Origin: Sulfurimonas sp.
GTDB lineage: Bacteria > Campylobacterota > Campylobacteria > Campylobacterales > Sulfurimonadaceae
DNA: 64,000 nt
Assembly (NCBI RefSeq): GCF_029027585.1
Contig: NZ_CP093397.1
Location: 248,001 to 312,000 of the forward strand
Direction: 5' to 3'
Under the pieces are notes generated by a model. That model saw only the letters and a list, made by a program, of their open reading frames with translations, did no database searches and had not been told where the DNA came from. Positions 1-9,250 of this stretch are shown one piece after another (within the stretch, counting starts at the first letter, position 1; each line of letters starts with the position of its first letter). A program made the translations under genes and the position numbers.

Positions 1-785
1 GAGTGCCAGTCTATAACAGCAGCTAAGTACATGAAGCCACCATTGATACGAATATAAGTAATATCGCCACTCCACACTTCGTTTGGAGTTGGTACATATA
101 CAGTTTTTCGTCTTCCAATTTTAGTCCAATATTGTTTGAGTAGATATGCATAAATTGGATGTGCTTGATTTTTGAGGCTAGTGAGTTTCCTCTTCATTGG
201 ATATATCGCCTGTATGCCAAGGATACCCATATATTTTAACACTCTATTTCTACCGATGGCATAGCCATCTTCTTTCAGTTATTCATAAATAAATCTATAA
301 CCATACTCAGAATTCTCAGTAGCTACTTCATCAATCCTATGAAGTAACTTTATCTTCTCTTGACTCATTGGCACTGGTTGATAGTAGTAACTACTTCTAC
401 TGATACCAAGACTTTCACACTGCTCTAACACAGATATTTTATTATGCTTAGACTCTATTAGAGACTTTTTATTATCAAAGTCCAAGCTCTTTAACTTTCC
501 CGTTGCCCACTCCGCTTTGATAGTTGCTTTTCCAAGTGCTTTAGCTAGTCCATCATTTTCAGTTTTCAGTTCTTCTATCTCATCTCTATATGCTTTAGTT
601 GCTCCAGCTACATCAAATGCTAAAGATGCATTTTCTAAAAATTGAGTTTTCCATTTCCCCAAAGACTGAGAAGTGATTTTATACTTAGTTGCAATCTGAC
701 TTGTTGTCATCTCTTCTTTTAACATTTCTAAGACTATTTTTGTTTTTTGTTCGGCAGTATAAGTTTGCCCTTTTTTTCTACTCAT
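1..785 (-). pseudogene. IS3-family transposase (OrfA-OrfB fused), interrupted by an in-frame stop
   Basis: The first about 100 codons form an OrfA-like helix-turn-helix (residues about 8-50, TYTAEQKTKIVLEMLKEE) plus coiled coil. They continue in the same frame into OrfB with its HTH_21 region (GISRSSYYYQP; YGYRFIYE). A TAA stop at 279-281 follows YGYRFIYE. The same frame then reopens to the window edge with LKEDGYAIGRNRVLKYMG and the start of the DDE domain (WSGDITYIRINGG, then a Cys-free AVIDW). IS3 elements usually make OrfAB by -1 frameshifting; here both parts are in one frame. The stop looks like a substitution rather than an indel. The C-terminal part of the DDE domain is beyond the window, so activity cannot be judged, but the stop argues against it. 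Confidence 0.8.
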
Positions 786-866
786 AATTTATCTCCATAT
801 TTCTTACTTATTTTAGCTTTTTTGAAAATAAATCTTACTGAATTTGTGTCTTAGATTTTAGGGGCA
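1..866 (-). mobile_element. IS3-family insertion sequence, partial (cut by window start)
   Basis: The element is recognised from its transposase (see the pseudogene entry). The upstream end is inferred: just outside the transposase start, the minus strand begins with TGCCCCTAAAATCTAAGACA near position 866, which fits IS3-type ends that start with TG. The other end lies outside the window, so the terminal repeats cannot be compared. The boundary is approximate. Confidence 0.5.
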
Positions 867-1021
867 TTATATTTCTCCTAATTGTATTTTAGACTTAATT
901 TAAAATACGAGGCTTACATATCCTATGTAGTAGAATATTAGAACCTACCGCACTTCGTTTGCTGACTCATCCACGACTTACTTCATTGCATTTCGTAAGC
1001 TTTCGCAGTGAGTAATAAATA
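786..1021. other. Intergenic region between the IS3 element and the MNT-HEPN operon
   Basis: Holds the end of the IS element and about 150 bp of non-coding sequence. I see no ORF with a ribosome-binding site. A slightly GC-richer stretch at about 945-1012 looks unlike its AT-rich flanks, but I cannot assign it. Confidence 0.4.
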
Positions 1022-1030
1022 TGATATAAT
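1022..1030 (+). promoter_or_regulatory. Extended -10 promoter of the MNT-HEPN operon
   Basis: TGATATAAT, a perfect extended -10 (TGnTATAAT), lies 28 bp upstream of the first MNT start codon. No clear -35 is visible, as is usual for Campylobacterota sigma-70 promoters. Position-based inference. Confidence 0.55.
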
Positions 1031-1057
1031 AATGCTATTTATAAAGAAGGAGAAGCT

Positions 1058-1339
1058 ATGATTAATCGTGATGAAATACTGAATATACTTAAAAACAATA
1101 TCAAAAAATATGATATTGTGGAACTTGGTTTATTTGGGTCAGTTGCTAGAAATCAAGCTTCTTCAAATAGTGATGTTGATATTTGTATTAAAACAAAAAC
1201 TCCTGATATGTTTGCTCTAGTGCATATTAAAGATGAACTCCAAAAACTTTTTTCTAATTCTATAGATATAGTAAGGATAAGAGAGAGAATGAACCCTTAT
1301 TTAAAAAGTAGAATTGAGAAAGAATCAATATATTTATAA
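1058..1339 (+). CDS. MNT-domain nucleotidyltransferase (MntA-type antitoxin), first copy
   Basis: A 93-aa minimal nucleotidyltransferase. The catalytic pattern GS-x10-DxD is complete (GSVARNQASSNSDVD, residues about 28-42), and a third acidic residue lies in SIDIVRI. Proteins of this family paired with HEPN toxins transfer AMP to a tyrosine of HepT and so silence it. It has a strong Shine-Dalgarno (AAGGAG) 7 nt before the ATG and is the first gene of a three-gene unit with a second MNT and a HepT. Active-site residues look intact. Which of the two MNT proteins is the antitoxin of the HEPN partner cannot be told from sequence. Confidence 0.8.
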   Translation: MINRDEILNILKNNIKKYDIVELGLFGSVARNQASSNSDVDICIKTKTPDMFALVHIKDELQKLFSNSIDIVRIRERMNPYLKSRIEKESIYL

Positions 1340-1362
1340 AAAAACTACTAAGGATTCTTCCT

Positions 1363-1665
1363 ATGACTAAAAATATTATTCTAAATTATTTAAAAAACAA
1401 AAAAGAAGAACTACATAAAAAATATGGAATTGTGTCTTTGGGCTTATATGGAAGTTATGCTAGAGATGAAGCGACTGATAAAAGTGACATAGATATATTT
1501 TATGAAAGAGATAGTAATTTTGAACTAGATAGTGGGCTTGAATTTATGAATATTAATAAGCAACTTGCAGATGATTTGCATGTGTCGAAAGTTGATTTTG
1601 TTTCTCTTGCATTTATGAACCCTATTATAAAGCACTATGCAAAAAAAGACTTTATATATGTATAG
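1363..1665 (+). CDS. mntA: MNT-domain nucleotidyltransferase (MntA-type antitoxin), second copy
   Basis: A 100-aa minimal nucleotidyltransferase with a complete GS-x10-DxD pattern (GSYARDEATDKSDID) and a third Asp in VSKVDFVSL. It begins 23 bp after the first MNT gene and overlaps the start of the HEPN gene by 8 bp, the translational coupling typical of MntA-HepT pairs, so this copy is the more likely cognate antitoxin. Beyond the catalytic motif its sequence differs strongly from the first copy, so the pair is not a recent duplication. The symbol is given by family and context only. Confidence 0.8.
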   Translation: MTKNIILNYLKNKKEELHKKYGIVSLGLYGSYARDEATDKSDIDIFYERDSNFELDSGLEFMNINKQLADDLHVSKVDFVSLAFMNPIIKHYAKKDFIYV

Positions 1666-2005
1666 TGAAAAAAATTTAATTTATATTTTCACTATGCTTG
1701 AATGTATTGAAAAAACTTGGATTTACACCAAAAGCTTTAGTAATCCTAGTGACTTAATATGGTCAAATGAACAAATCGAATTAAATGCTACTATTTCACT
1801 TTTTATAGCTATTGGGGAAGAGTCAAAAAAAATTGAACAATCACTAAAAGAGTCAGTTAAATGTGATTTTTCATGGAATGATATAGCAGGAATACGAGAT
1901 AAAATCTCACATGATTACAGAGGTGTTGACGCAGATATTTTATGGATTGTGATACATAAAGATTTAAAAAAGTTAAAAAACTGCATTAGTAGAAATGGTA
2001 GATAA
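1658..2005 (+). CDS. hepT: HepT-like HEPN ribonuclease toxin
   Basis: The HEPN (DUF86) RNase motif R-x4-H-x-Y is present as RDKISHDYRG near the C-terminus (about residues 85-94), followed by the family's usual VDADILWIVIHKDLKKLK. The Tyr of this motif is the residue AMPylated by MntA in characterised pairs. The start is placed at the ATG at 1658 (MYSEKN), overlapping the MNT stop codon, rather than at 1637, because overlap is typical of the family and the extra residues are not conserved-looking. Length (about 115 aa) fits HepT. All catalytic residues are present, so a working toxin is plausible. Confidence 0.8.
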   Translation: MYSEKNLIYIFTMLECIEKTWIYTKSFSNPSDLIWSNEQIELNATISLFIAIGEESKKIEQSLKESVKCDFSWNDIAGIRDKISHDYRGVDADILWIVIHKDLKKLKNCISRNGR

Positions 2006-2201
2006 AATAAATCCATCAAAAGAACTTCTTAAAGAATTTTTATCAACTAAATATTATCAGCATATCAAGTACCTAAATTAAGCGGACTTTTAGCGGACTT
2101 GGTGTTTTTTTGATGAAGATAAAAAACACTCAAAACAATGTACTACAGGATAGGAGAGCAAGTTTATGTTACCAAAATACTCAGAATTTGTTATTCAGTA
2201 A

Positions 2202-2558
2202 ATGATTGGTATAGACCTTATAAAAATCTCTCGAATGAGTCGCTTAATTGAGAGATTTGGAGAGAAGGCACTTCTTAGATTTCTTTCTCCACTAGAAATA
2301 ATGCTCGTTAAAAATCCTAAAACAGCATCTGGATTTTGGGCAGCCAAAGAAGCCACTTCTAAAGCTCTTGGAGTGGGTATAGGAAAAGATTGCTCTTTTG
2401 AAGATATAACCATATACAAAACCGATAAAGGTGCTCCAAAACTAAAACTATCTGAAAAATTAAACACAAACTTTCATATTAAAGATATATCTTTATCTAT
2501 AACTCACGATGGTGATTATGCTATCGCAGTTGTTGCAATAGAACTTCATATTACTTAA
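2202..2558 (+). CDS. acpS: Holo-[acyl-carrier-protein] synthase
   Basis: Transfers 4'-phosphopantetheine from CoA to the serine of acyl carrier protein, which is needed for fatty acid synthesis. Its 118 aa fit the AcpS family. The N-terminal [11 protein letters not shown] carries the Mg-binding Asp, and the second signature is seen as [15 protein letters not shown] with the conserved Glu. [13 protein letters not shown] near the end matches the family C-terminus. It stands alone after the toxin locus and is convergent with thiS (2 bp apart). The 196 bp before it contain no other gene that I can support. Confidence 0.9.
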   Translation: MIGIDLIKISRMSRLIERFGEKALLRFLSPLEIMLVKNPKTASGFWAAKEATSKALGVGIGKDCSFEDITIYKTDKGAPKLKLSEKLNTNFHIKDISLSITHDGDYAIAVVAIELHIT

Positions 2559-2560
2559 AA

Positions 2561-2761
2561 TCAACCACCACCAACAAAATCAAGTAATTCTAACTTATCA
2601 GAATTTTGAAGAATATATGTGTTCCATTCACTCTGCTTTACAATATCCATATTTACAGCGGCAGCCATTACCTTACCTTCTAAAGACAACTCTTGCAATA
2701 CTCTGTTTAAAGTTATATTTTCATCAAATTGTTTTATTTCACCATTTATAATTATATTCAT
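2561..2761 (-). CDS. thiS: Sulfur carrier protein ThiS
   Basis: A 66-aa ubiquitin-like protein that carries sulfur as a C-terminal thiocarboxylate for thiazole (thiamine) synthesis. It starts MNIIINGEIKQF, has the beta-grasp pattern (VMAAAVNMDIV), and ends in GGG, matching the Gly-Gly tail adenylated by ThiF and thiocarboxylated. No other thi gene is in the window. The gene is convergent with acpS. Confidence 0.85.
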   Translation of the reverse strand: MNIIINGEIKQFDENITLNRVLQELSLEGKVMAAAVNMDIVKQSEWNTYILQNSDKLELLDFVGGG

Positions 2762-2824
2762 TTTAGCTCTTTTTAAAAAAATTTATGTATTGTACCGATT
2801 TTAATTGAAATAACTATAAATTAT

Positions 2825-2833
2825 TGATATACT
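2825..2833 (+). promoter_or_regulatory. Extended -10 element upstream of the response-regulator pseudogene
   Basis: TGATATACT fits an extended -10 and lies 36 bp before the ATG at 2870. Prediction from motif and position only. Confidence 0.4.
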
Positions 2834-2869
2834 AATCCCCTTATAAATAAACTTTAAAAAGAAAAATAA

Positions 2870-3621
2870 ATGCTAAACTCTAAAGAAATATTACAATACA
2901 CAAAAAATCTTTCAATTTTATTTGTTGAAGATCATGCTGAACTAAGAGAAAACACCACAGAAATATTAAAAAGTTTTTTTAATGTAGTTGATTCAGCTGA
3001 AGATGGAATAATTGCACTTAAAAAAATATAAAAATTATTATAATGACAACTCTAGCCACTATGATATAGTTTTAAGTGATATTCAAATGCCTAATCTGAA
3101 TGGAGTTGAATTAACATCAAAACTTTATAATATAAATCCATCTCAACTTCTTATAATTTTGTCTGCTCATGATGATTCAAAATATCTAATGCCACTTATA
3201 AATTTAGGTATTGAACAATTTATAAAAAAACCAATAGACTACCAAGAACTACTTAGAGCATTACTTAATAGTTCTAAAAAGATTATATCCAACTCAACTC
3301 AACAAGTCCGCACCACATCAAATAAACTTTATTTCAGTGAAAGCATCTTTTTTGATAAGGCTAATAGTTCTCTTTTTAATAATTCCCAGATGATTTACTT
3401 GACAAAAATATGAAATCATTTTTATACAACTGCTAAGCAATAATGTTGGAAAGATATACTCAAATGAAGCTATATCGGAACATTTTGATTCATTAGATGA
3501 ACATCTTGATATTCAAAATATTAGAAAACTTGTTTCAAAATTTAGGAAAAAATTACCAGAAAATGCTCTTGAGAGTATTTATGGAATAGGTTACAGAATA
3601 ATACCCTCAATAGAAGTCTAA
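2870..3621 (+). pseudogene. OmpR-type response regulator, two +1 frameshifts
   Basis: Three reading frames together give a receiver domain plus winged-helix DNA-binding domain (about 250 aa). Piece 1 (2870-3030) has SILFVEDHAEL with the acidic pocket. Piece 2 (to 3413) has IVLSDIQMPNLNGVEL (phosphoacceptor Asp) and FIKKPIDYQELLRALL (conserved Lys). Piece 3 (to 3621) has NIRKLVSKFRKKLP and YGIGYRIIPS, the recognition helix and wing. Break 1 is an A7 run at about 3019-3026 that needs one A fewer; break 2 is an A5 run at about 3405 that also needs one fewer. All active-site residues remain, so either the decay is very recent or the bases are wrong. No histidine kinase is adjacent. Confidence 0.75.
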
Positions 3622-3733
3622 TATTACGGGGAAGACTTACAGTCATTATCATAATGATAACTTATAAATACTTTATGTCTTTTAGTCATTCTTATCCTTC
3701 GTATAATCTATAGAGTACATATATAAAGTGAAC

Positions 3734-4544
3734 TTATTTAGCTTCATAAAACTTTCCCTTAATAGGCTTATTAAATACACCTATAGAACTCATAAACTTA
3801 ACAGGAAATGATTTTCTACTTTTTCCATCAACAGCTTTGTAAACTATAAAGTGTAAGTGTGCCCCTCTAGTAAAACCTGTTTTAACCACTGTAGCCAATA
3901 AGTTTTCCTTTTTTTAACCATCTCTCCAACTTTTACAACTACACCGTTTGTTTTAAATGCGCATAAGAACCAAGTGTTCCATCACTATGTTCAATAATAA
4001 TAAAATTTGCATGTTTTTCAAATGTACGACTTGCTCCACCAAGATTAGAATCAGACTTTGTTTTTTTACGACTATTCCTTCTCTCGCGGCATAAATGCCA
4101 GTGCCATCTTTCATATTAAAATCAACAGCATATTGACTTTTTCCGTAATGACTAAATTTACCGTTTAAAACCTTGAGACACCATCTGTTTCGTACCTAGT
4201 TTATATGGCAGTCTATAGATATAATTTTTATTTATGTTTTGCATCTTTCGAGCCAAGGGTCCAAATCATAATGAGCTTTAAATGAAAAGTTTTTTCTCTC
4301 TATATGAAGTCGTAACACTTCTTGTTTACTATATGCTTTTAAAACAAAGAGTATTGGTAATTTTTTTTCACTTTTTAAGTTTGTATAGTTTGCATTGTAA
4401 GCTACTGTTACACTAAATGGATTATTATTCTCATCCCATCTACTAGAACATACTCTCCAGATTTTCTGGCTTTAACTGTTACGCCATCATCAGATGCAAC
4501 TAAAGAACTAATAATAAAAATAAAATAAGAACTGCTATTCTCAT
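3734..4544 (-). pseudogene. M23-family metallopeptidase (LytM-like), several frameshifts
   Basis: Translating across frames gives a signal-peptide-like N-terminus (MRIAVLILF), a peptidase segment with SHYGKSQYAVDF and GTGIYAAREGIV (zinc-ligand H and D region), then EHSDGTLGSYAHL and finally GFTRGAHLHFIVYKA, which carries the HxH zinc motif. At least four one-base breaks separate the pieces. The ATG overlaps the stop of the HlyD-like gene (ATGA), so the gene was translationally coupled to the type I secretion genes. A periplasmic peptidoglycan peptidase is the family role; a role in opening the wall for, or processing of, the secretion system is inference. Confidence 0.65.
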
Positions 4545-5857
4545 CGTACACTCATTCCTTCATCTAAATATTTAATCAATGGATAAATAAAGAACTCAAT
4601 AACACGCCGTTTTCCAACTTTAAGCTCTGCTGTTACACTCATACCTGAGGTCAAATATACTTTTTTCACCCTTAACTACAAGAAATTCTTTTTTTGGTTC
4701 TAAGTAAATCTCATAATACTGGACCTAGTTTTTTCATCATCTATAGAATCATCTGAGACATGGCTAACTATGGCAGGAATAAGCCCATACTTTGAAAGTT
4801 AAATGTATCCACCTTAATAACGGCATCCATTCCTTTTTTTATAAACCCTATATCTTGATTAAGTACAGTTGCTTTATCACTAGGGGGACAATTACTTGGA
4901 ACAATATAAATTAATTTTTCTGCTGGTGTAACTACACCACCAATAGTATGAACCATGAGTTTAGAAACAAACCATCAACAGGAGAAGTAATTCTTTGTTT
5001 TGCTTTTCTAAACTCTATTGAGTCTATTTCTACTTTAAGTAGTGTAGCCTCTTTGCGTTTTTGAGTAAGTTCTTCAAGTAGTTTGTTTTGGTAATCTTGA
5101 GTTACTAAAATTTTCTGTTCAGTCAATCCATTTAGTTTTTCATTAAGTTGAATAACATCATGGTCTTTCATTCTAACCTGTTTTTCGTATTCTATAACTT
5201 CTTTATGTATATCGTCATATTCACTTCTTGCAATAATATCTATCACTTCTTGTAAGCGTGCTTCTTGATTTTTAACATTTTCTAAATGCTGCATTAAACG
5301 ACTTTTATCAGTATATACTGATTCTATTTGTTGCTGTATTTGTAAAATCTGTTTTTTCAATCAACAAATGTTGTTGTTCATATCCTAGTTTACTTGTCTT
5401 ATAAATAAGTACTTGGGTTGCTAGAACAGCTGAATCTTTGCATATTGAAGGAGGAATAAATTTTTTATTCTCAATAAGAGCCATTAATCGTGTTGTCTCT
5501 ATTTCTAATAACTCTAGATTTTTTTCTTTAGACTTTAAATTTGTCTCAGTTACTGATGGATCTATTTCAACTAAAACTTGTCCTTTATGAACTAACTCCC
5601 CCTCTTTTACTAAAAGCTTACTTATCACACCTGTTTTCTATTGGCTGAAGTACTTTAATCTCACCAAGAGGAATTATTTTTCCTCTAGCACTTACAACTA
5701 TATCTATCTTTCCTATGTATAACCACAAACTGCCCAGAGTCATAAAGGCTATGATAGTCCAAAGAAGCATTCGTCCTAGTGGATTTAATGGACGATCTTC
5801 TATCTCAACAAGTAGTGGTTTAAACTCATGTTTGTCTTTTGTATGAAAAAGTCCCAT
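4541..5857 (-). pseudogene. HlyD-family type I secretion periplasmic adaptor, about six frameshifts
   Basis: The N-terminus MGLFHTKDKHEFKPLLVEI runs into one membrane segment (about residues 32-52, MLLWTIIAFMTLGSLWLYIG). Then come the lipoyl halves (ISKLLVKEGELVHKGQVLVE; later ITSPVDGLV), a long coiled-coil hairpin (about residues 110-270) and the C-terminal barrel (AEKLIYIVP; GMSVTAELKVGKRRV). This order is that of HlyD/LapC adaptors that link the ABC exporter to TolC. Breaks are seen near 5622, 5345, 4945, 4775 and 4665. Those at 5622 and 5345 are A-runs one base too long. It lies 2 bp after the ABC gene. Confidence 0.75.
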
Positions 5858-5859
5858 TA

Positions 5860-7958
5860 TTAATCCTGTTGTGTATAAAGTCTATGATAATAGCCTTTGA
5901 GTTCCATGAGCTCATCATGTGTTCCTCTCTCAACTATACTACCTCTATCTAGCACTAAAATAATGTCACACTTCTTAACTGTTGTTAATCTATGTGCCAC
6001 TATAAACATTGTTCTTCCATCTTTAATTGTATTCATATTATCCTGAATAATCTTTTCAGATTCATAATCTAGTGCTGATGTTGCCTCGTCAAATATCAAG
6101 ATTCTCGGATTTATAATAAGGGCTCTTGCGATAGCAACTCTTTGTTTCTGACCCCCAGAGAGTGCTCCACCTCTCTCTCCCACTTGAGTATCATACCCCT
6201 CTGGCAATTCTGATATAAACTCATGTGCTCCTGCCATTTTAGCAGCTTGAATGATTTGTTCCATTGGAGCATCTGGACGAGAAAGAGATATGTTATCTTG
6301 AATAGTTCCACTAAATAGATAGTTCTCTTGCAGAACAACACCTATATTATTACGAAGCCATTTAGGGTTCATATGTCTAATATCTACCCCATCAATATAT
6401 ATAGTTCCGCTATTTGGGATATAGAGTCTTTGAATCAGTTTAGTAATTGTACTCTTGCCACTACCACTTCTTCCAACTAAACCTATACTCTGTCCGGCTT
6501 TAAACTCAGCACTTACCCCATTGATGACATTAGGCATATCTGGTGAATATGAGAAGCCTATATTATCAAACTTTACACTTCCTTCAATTCTTGGTAGTGT
6601 AATCGCTTTATCGTTCGTCTGCTCTGTCGGAGTATTTAGAATATCACCTATTCTATCAACTGAAAGAAGTGTTTGCTGGAACTCATTCCAGAGATTTACC
6701 AGACGCAGCACCGGTCCGCTAAACTGATTTGCAAACATCTGAAATGCTATGAGTTGTCCAACACTCAGTTTACCCTCGAGTACTAATGTTACTCCTACGT
6801 ACAGCATTGAAATAGTCATTAGTTTTGTAGCATACCAGAGAGTCCACCCAATATGTTAGAGAGATTATTCAAATGAAAACTAGCGTTAACATACTTAGCC
6901 AAATAGTCTTCCCATTTGCGTTGCATCGAACCCTCTAGCGCCAAAGACTTAACAGTTTGCACTCCTGTAACTGACTCAACCAAGTAAGCATTTGATTGTG
7001 CGCCCATCTGAAACTTATCTTCTAGACGCTTACGCAACTGTGGAGTTATAAAAAAGTATATAAGTCCTATCACTGTTACAAATGCAAGTACAAGCATAGT
7101 TAACTTAACACTATAAAGAAGCATCACTGCCACAAACACAAATGAAAAAAGTACATCTAGTATTACACTTATTGATTTATTTGCTATAAATTCACGGATG
7201 GTATCGAGCTCACGAACTCTAGCGATTATATTTCCGACTTTTCGTTTTTTCAAAGTAAGCAATAGGCAAATCTAAAAGATGCTTAAAAAGTTTAGCTCCT
7301 AACTTGGCGTCTATCTTAGATGTAGTATGAACAAACATATAGTTTCGTATAAGATTAATTATAAAATCAAATAAAGCCACTGCAACAAATGCTACAGCTA
7401 ACACATCTAGAGTAGTCATTGATCTGTGAACTAAAACCTTATCTAAAATAACTTGTGTAAAGAGTGGAGTGACCAGTCCAAAAAGTTGTAAAATAAAAGA
7501 AGCTATCAGTACCTCGCCTATAATCTTTTTATAGTTAAGCATCTGGGCATAAAACCAGCCAAATCCAAATTTTACTTGCTGAGAGAGCATCTTATGTTTT
7601 AAGACTATAGTTCTCCCGCTACTAATGTTTTCACACTCCTCATTACTCATAATATATGGCTCTTTAGAAGTTGTATCAAATACTAAAATCTCTTTTTTCT
7701 CTTCGTTAACTTGTATAATACTCATAAAAGTACCATCTTCTTTTAAGACTATAGCAGCAATGGATAGTTCTTTAAAATTTTCTCAATTGGAAGTTTTTTA
7801 ATACTGCTGCGAAAGCCTTGATGTTTTGCGATGCGGGTTAGCTCTTCTATGGAGGGTTCACTCTCACTTAGTGCGTACTCTTTTATAATGACTCTTGTAT
7901 CTATCGGGATACGATTAAGCTTTCCGGCGATTTCCAGAGCTGTTAATGCGGACTGCAT
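5860..7958 (-). pseudogene. Type I secretion ABC transporter (HlyB/LapB-like), three frameshifts
   Basis: Three repaired frames give a full 700-aa exporter. Domains in order: an N-terminal C39-like domain without a catalytic Cys (MQSALTALEIAGKLNRIPID), a six-helix membrane domain (from about residue 150), and an ATPase with Walker A GRSGSGKSTITKL, signature LSGGQKQRVAIARAL and Walker B ILIFDEATSALD. A Cys-less C39-like domain is typical of exporters of uncleaved RTX proteins. Breaks: about 7765 (one T missing, PFAAIVLKEDG restored), 7250 (A6, one extra; FEKRKVGNIIARV restored) and 6822 (one A missing, MLQKLMTISML restored). All nucleotide-binding motifs are intact. Confidence 0.85.
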
Positions 7959-9250
7959 TCATTAGTTCCTCTATGTAGTATATTTAATGAAGCACTCTCA
8001 AATGCAGCATCAATATCTCTTGTCTCAATATTTAAAGTTCTCTCTAAAAGTTCATACTCTGCATTTATTTTAGTAATACTATCTATTTTTTTAAGTTTAT
8101 GCAATCTTTTTAACATATCTCTCTTTTATAATTTTCATTTAACAAATGTTGTTCATGCTCTTTTAACATGCTTAGTTCATCTATTCTTGTCGTTTTTGAT
8201 TTTGATCATAAGCATAATTATGCCTAGCATCTTCTAGTTCTTGTTTTAACCTATGTAGTTCTAGCTTCAACCTTTGTTCATGTGAACTGTGTTTAAAACC
8301 TTCAAAAATATTGTACTTTAGCGCAAGTCCAACATTCCAACTCTTTTTATTTATATGTGTAATTGTATAATCATACTCTGTTGGATGTGAGCCGTAATAG
8401 TAATAACTACTATAAAATCCAACTGATGGAAGTTGCTCACGAATTGTAAGGAAATTTCATCTTTTTTCTGAGATATCTTCTTATTTAATATTACACCTTC
8501 TGTAGTTTTGTCATATACTTCAATAGAACTATTTTCTAAATGTATATTAAGAGGAAGAAGTGTTACATCTTTGTTAAGATTTTTATGACTTAACTGAGAT
8601 AGTCTTATAATATCTTCTTGGTACTGCATTGATATATTTTCAATATCTCTTTGAATAGTCATGATATATATAGCTTCATCTCCTAAATCAACTTTGGAGT
8701 ATTTACCAGCTCTGTATAACCTTGATTTCATATCATATAACTTCTTACGCAGGTCTAGCATCTTGGTTCTGTAGTCTATCTCTGTAGTTCTTTTACATGC
8801 ACTAGCGTAATACTGAAGAATCTGCTGATGAAGTTGCTTCTCTTGCGAACACCACTCCATCTTTTTTATATCTAACTCACTAGATGCTATATCAACTCTC
8901 ATACTAGTTGTTCCAAAGTGATATAGGTCATGATTTAGCTGAAAAGCTAAAGAACTTTGGTATCTAGTCCCATTAGTGATAGTAACTCCTCCAACAGACT
9001 CACTACCAAAAGGAATACCATCTTGTGCTTGATTATATTCAGCATTGTAAGAGACATTCAAACTTGGATAATAAGCAGCCTCTGCACTTTGAACATTCTT
9101 TGATTCAATCAAAACATCTGTTTGTTTTATTTTCAAGATAACTGAATTCTCTGTCGTATAATTTAATAGCTCTTGTAGACTTATAGACTCAGCCCATAAA
9201 GATGGGCTAAGAAGTAGAGAGAAGAGAGTATATATTTTTAAGTATTCCAA
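7943..9250 (-). pseudogene. TolC-family outer-membrane channel of the type I system, at least three frameshifts
   Basis: The start is a TTG at 9250 that overlaps the RTX-lipase stop by 13 bp. The signal peptide KIYTLFSLLLSPSLWAES is followed by LQELLNYTTENS and the AAYYPSLNVSYNAEYNQ segment typical of the TolC family's first repeat. The second repeat is found in other frames (INKKSWNVGLALKYNIFEGF, then long helices). Breaks lie near 8455, 8190 and 8120. The end overlaps the ABC transporter start by 16 bp. It would form the outer-membrane exit of the secretion channel. Confidence 0.7.

Noticed and set aside
2195-2467. ORF opposite acpS
   Set aside because: Complete antisense overlap with a well-supported acpS; no homology-like pattern.
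6111-6341. ORF inside the ABC transporter in another frame
   Set aside because: Shadow of the Walker/signature region; the true frame carries all motifs.
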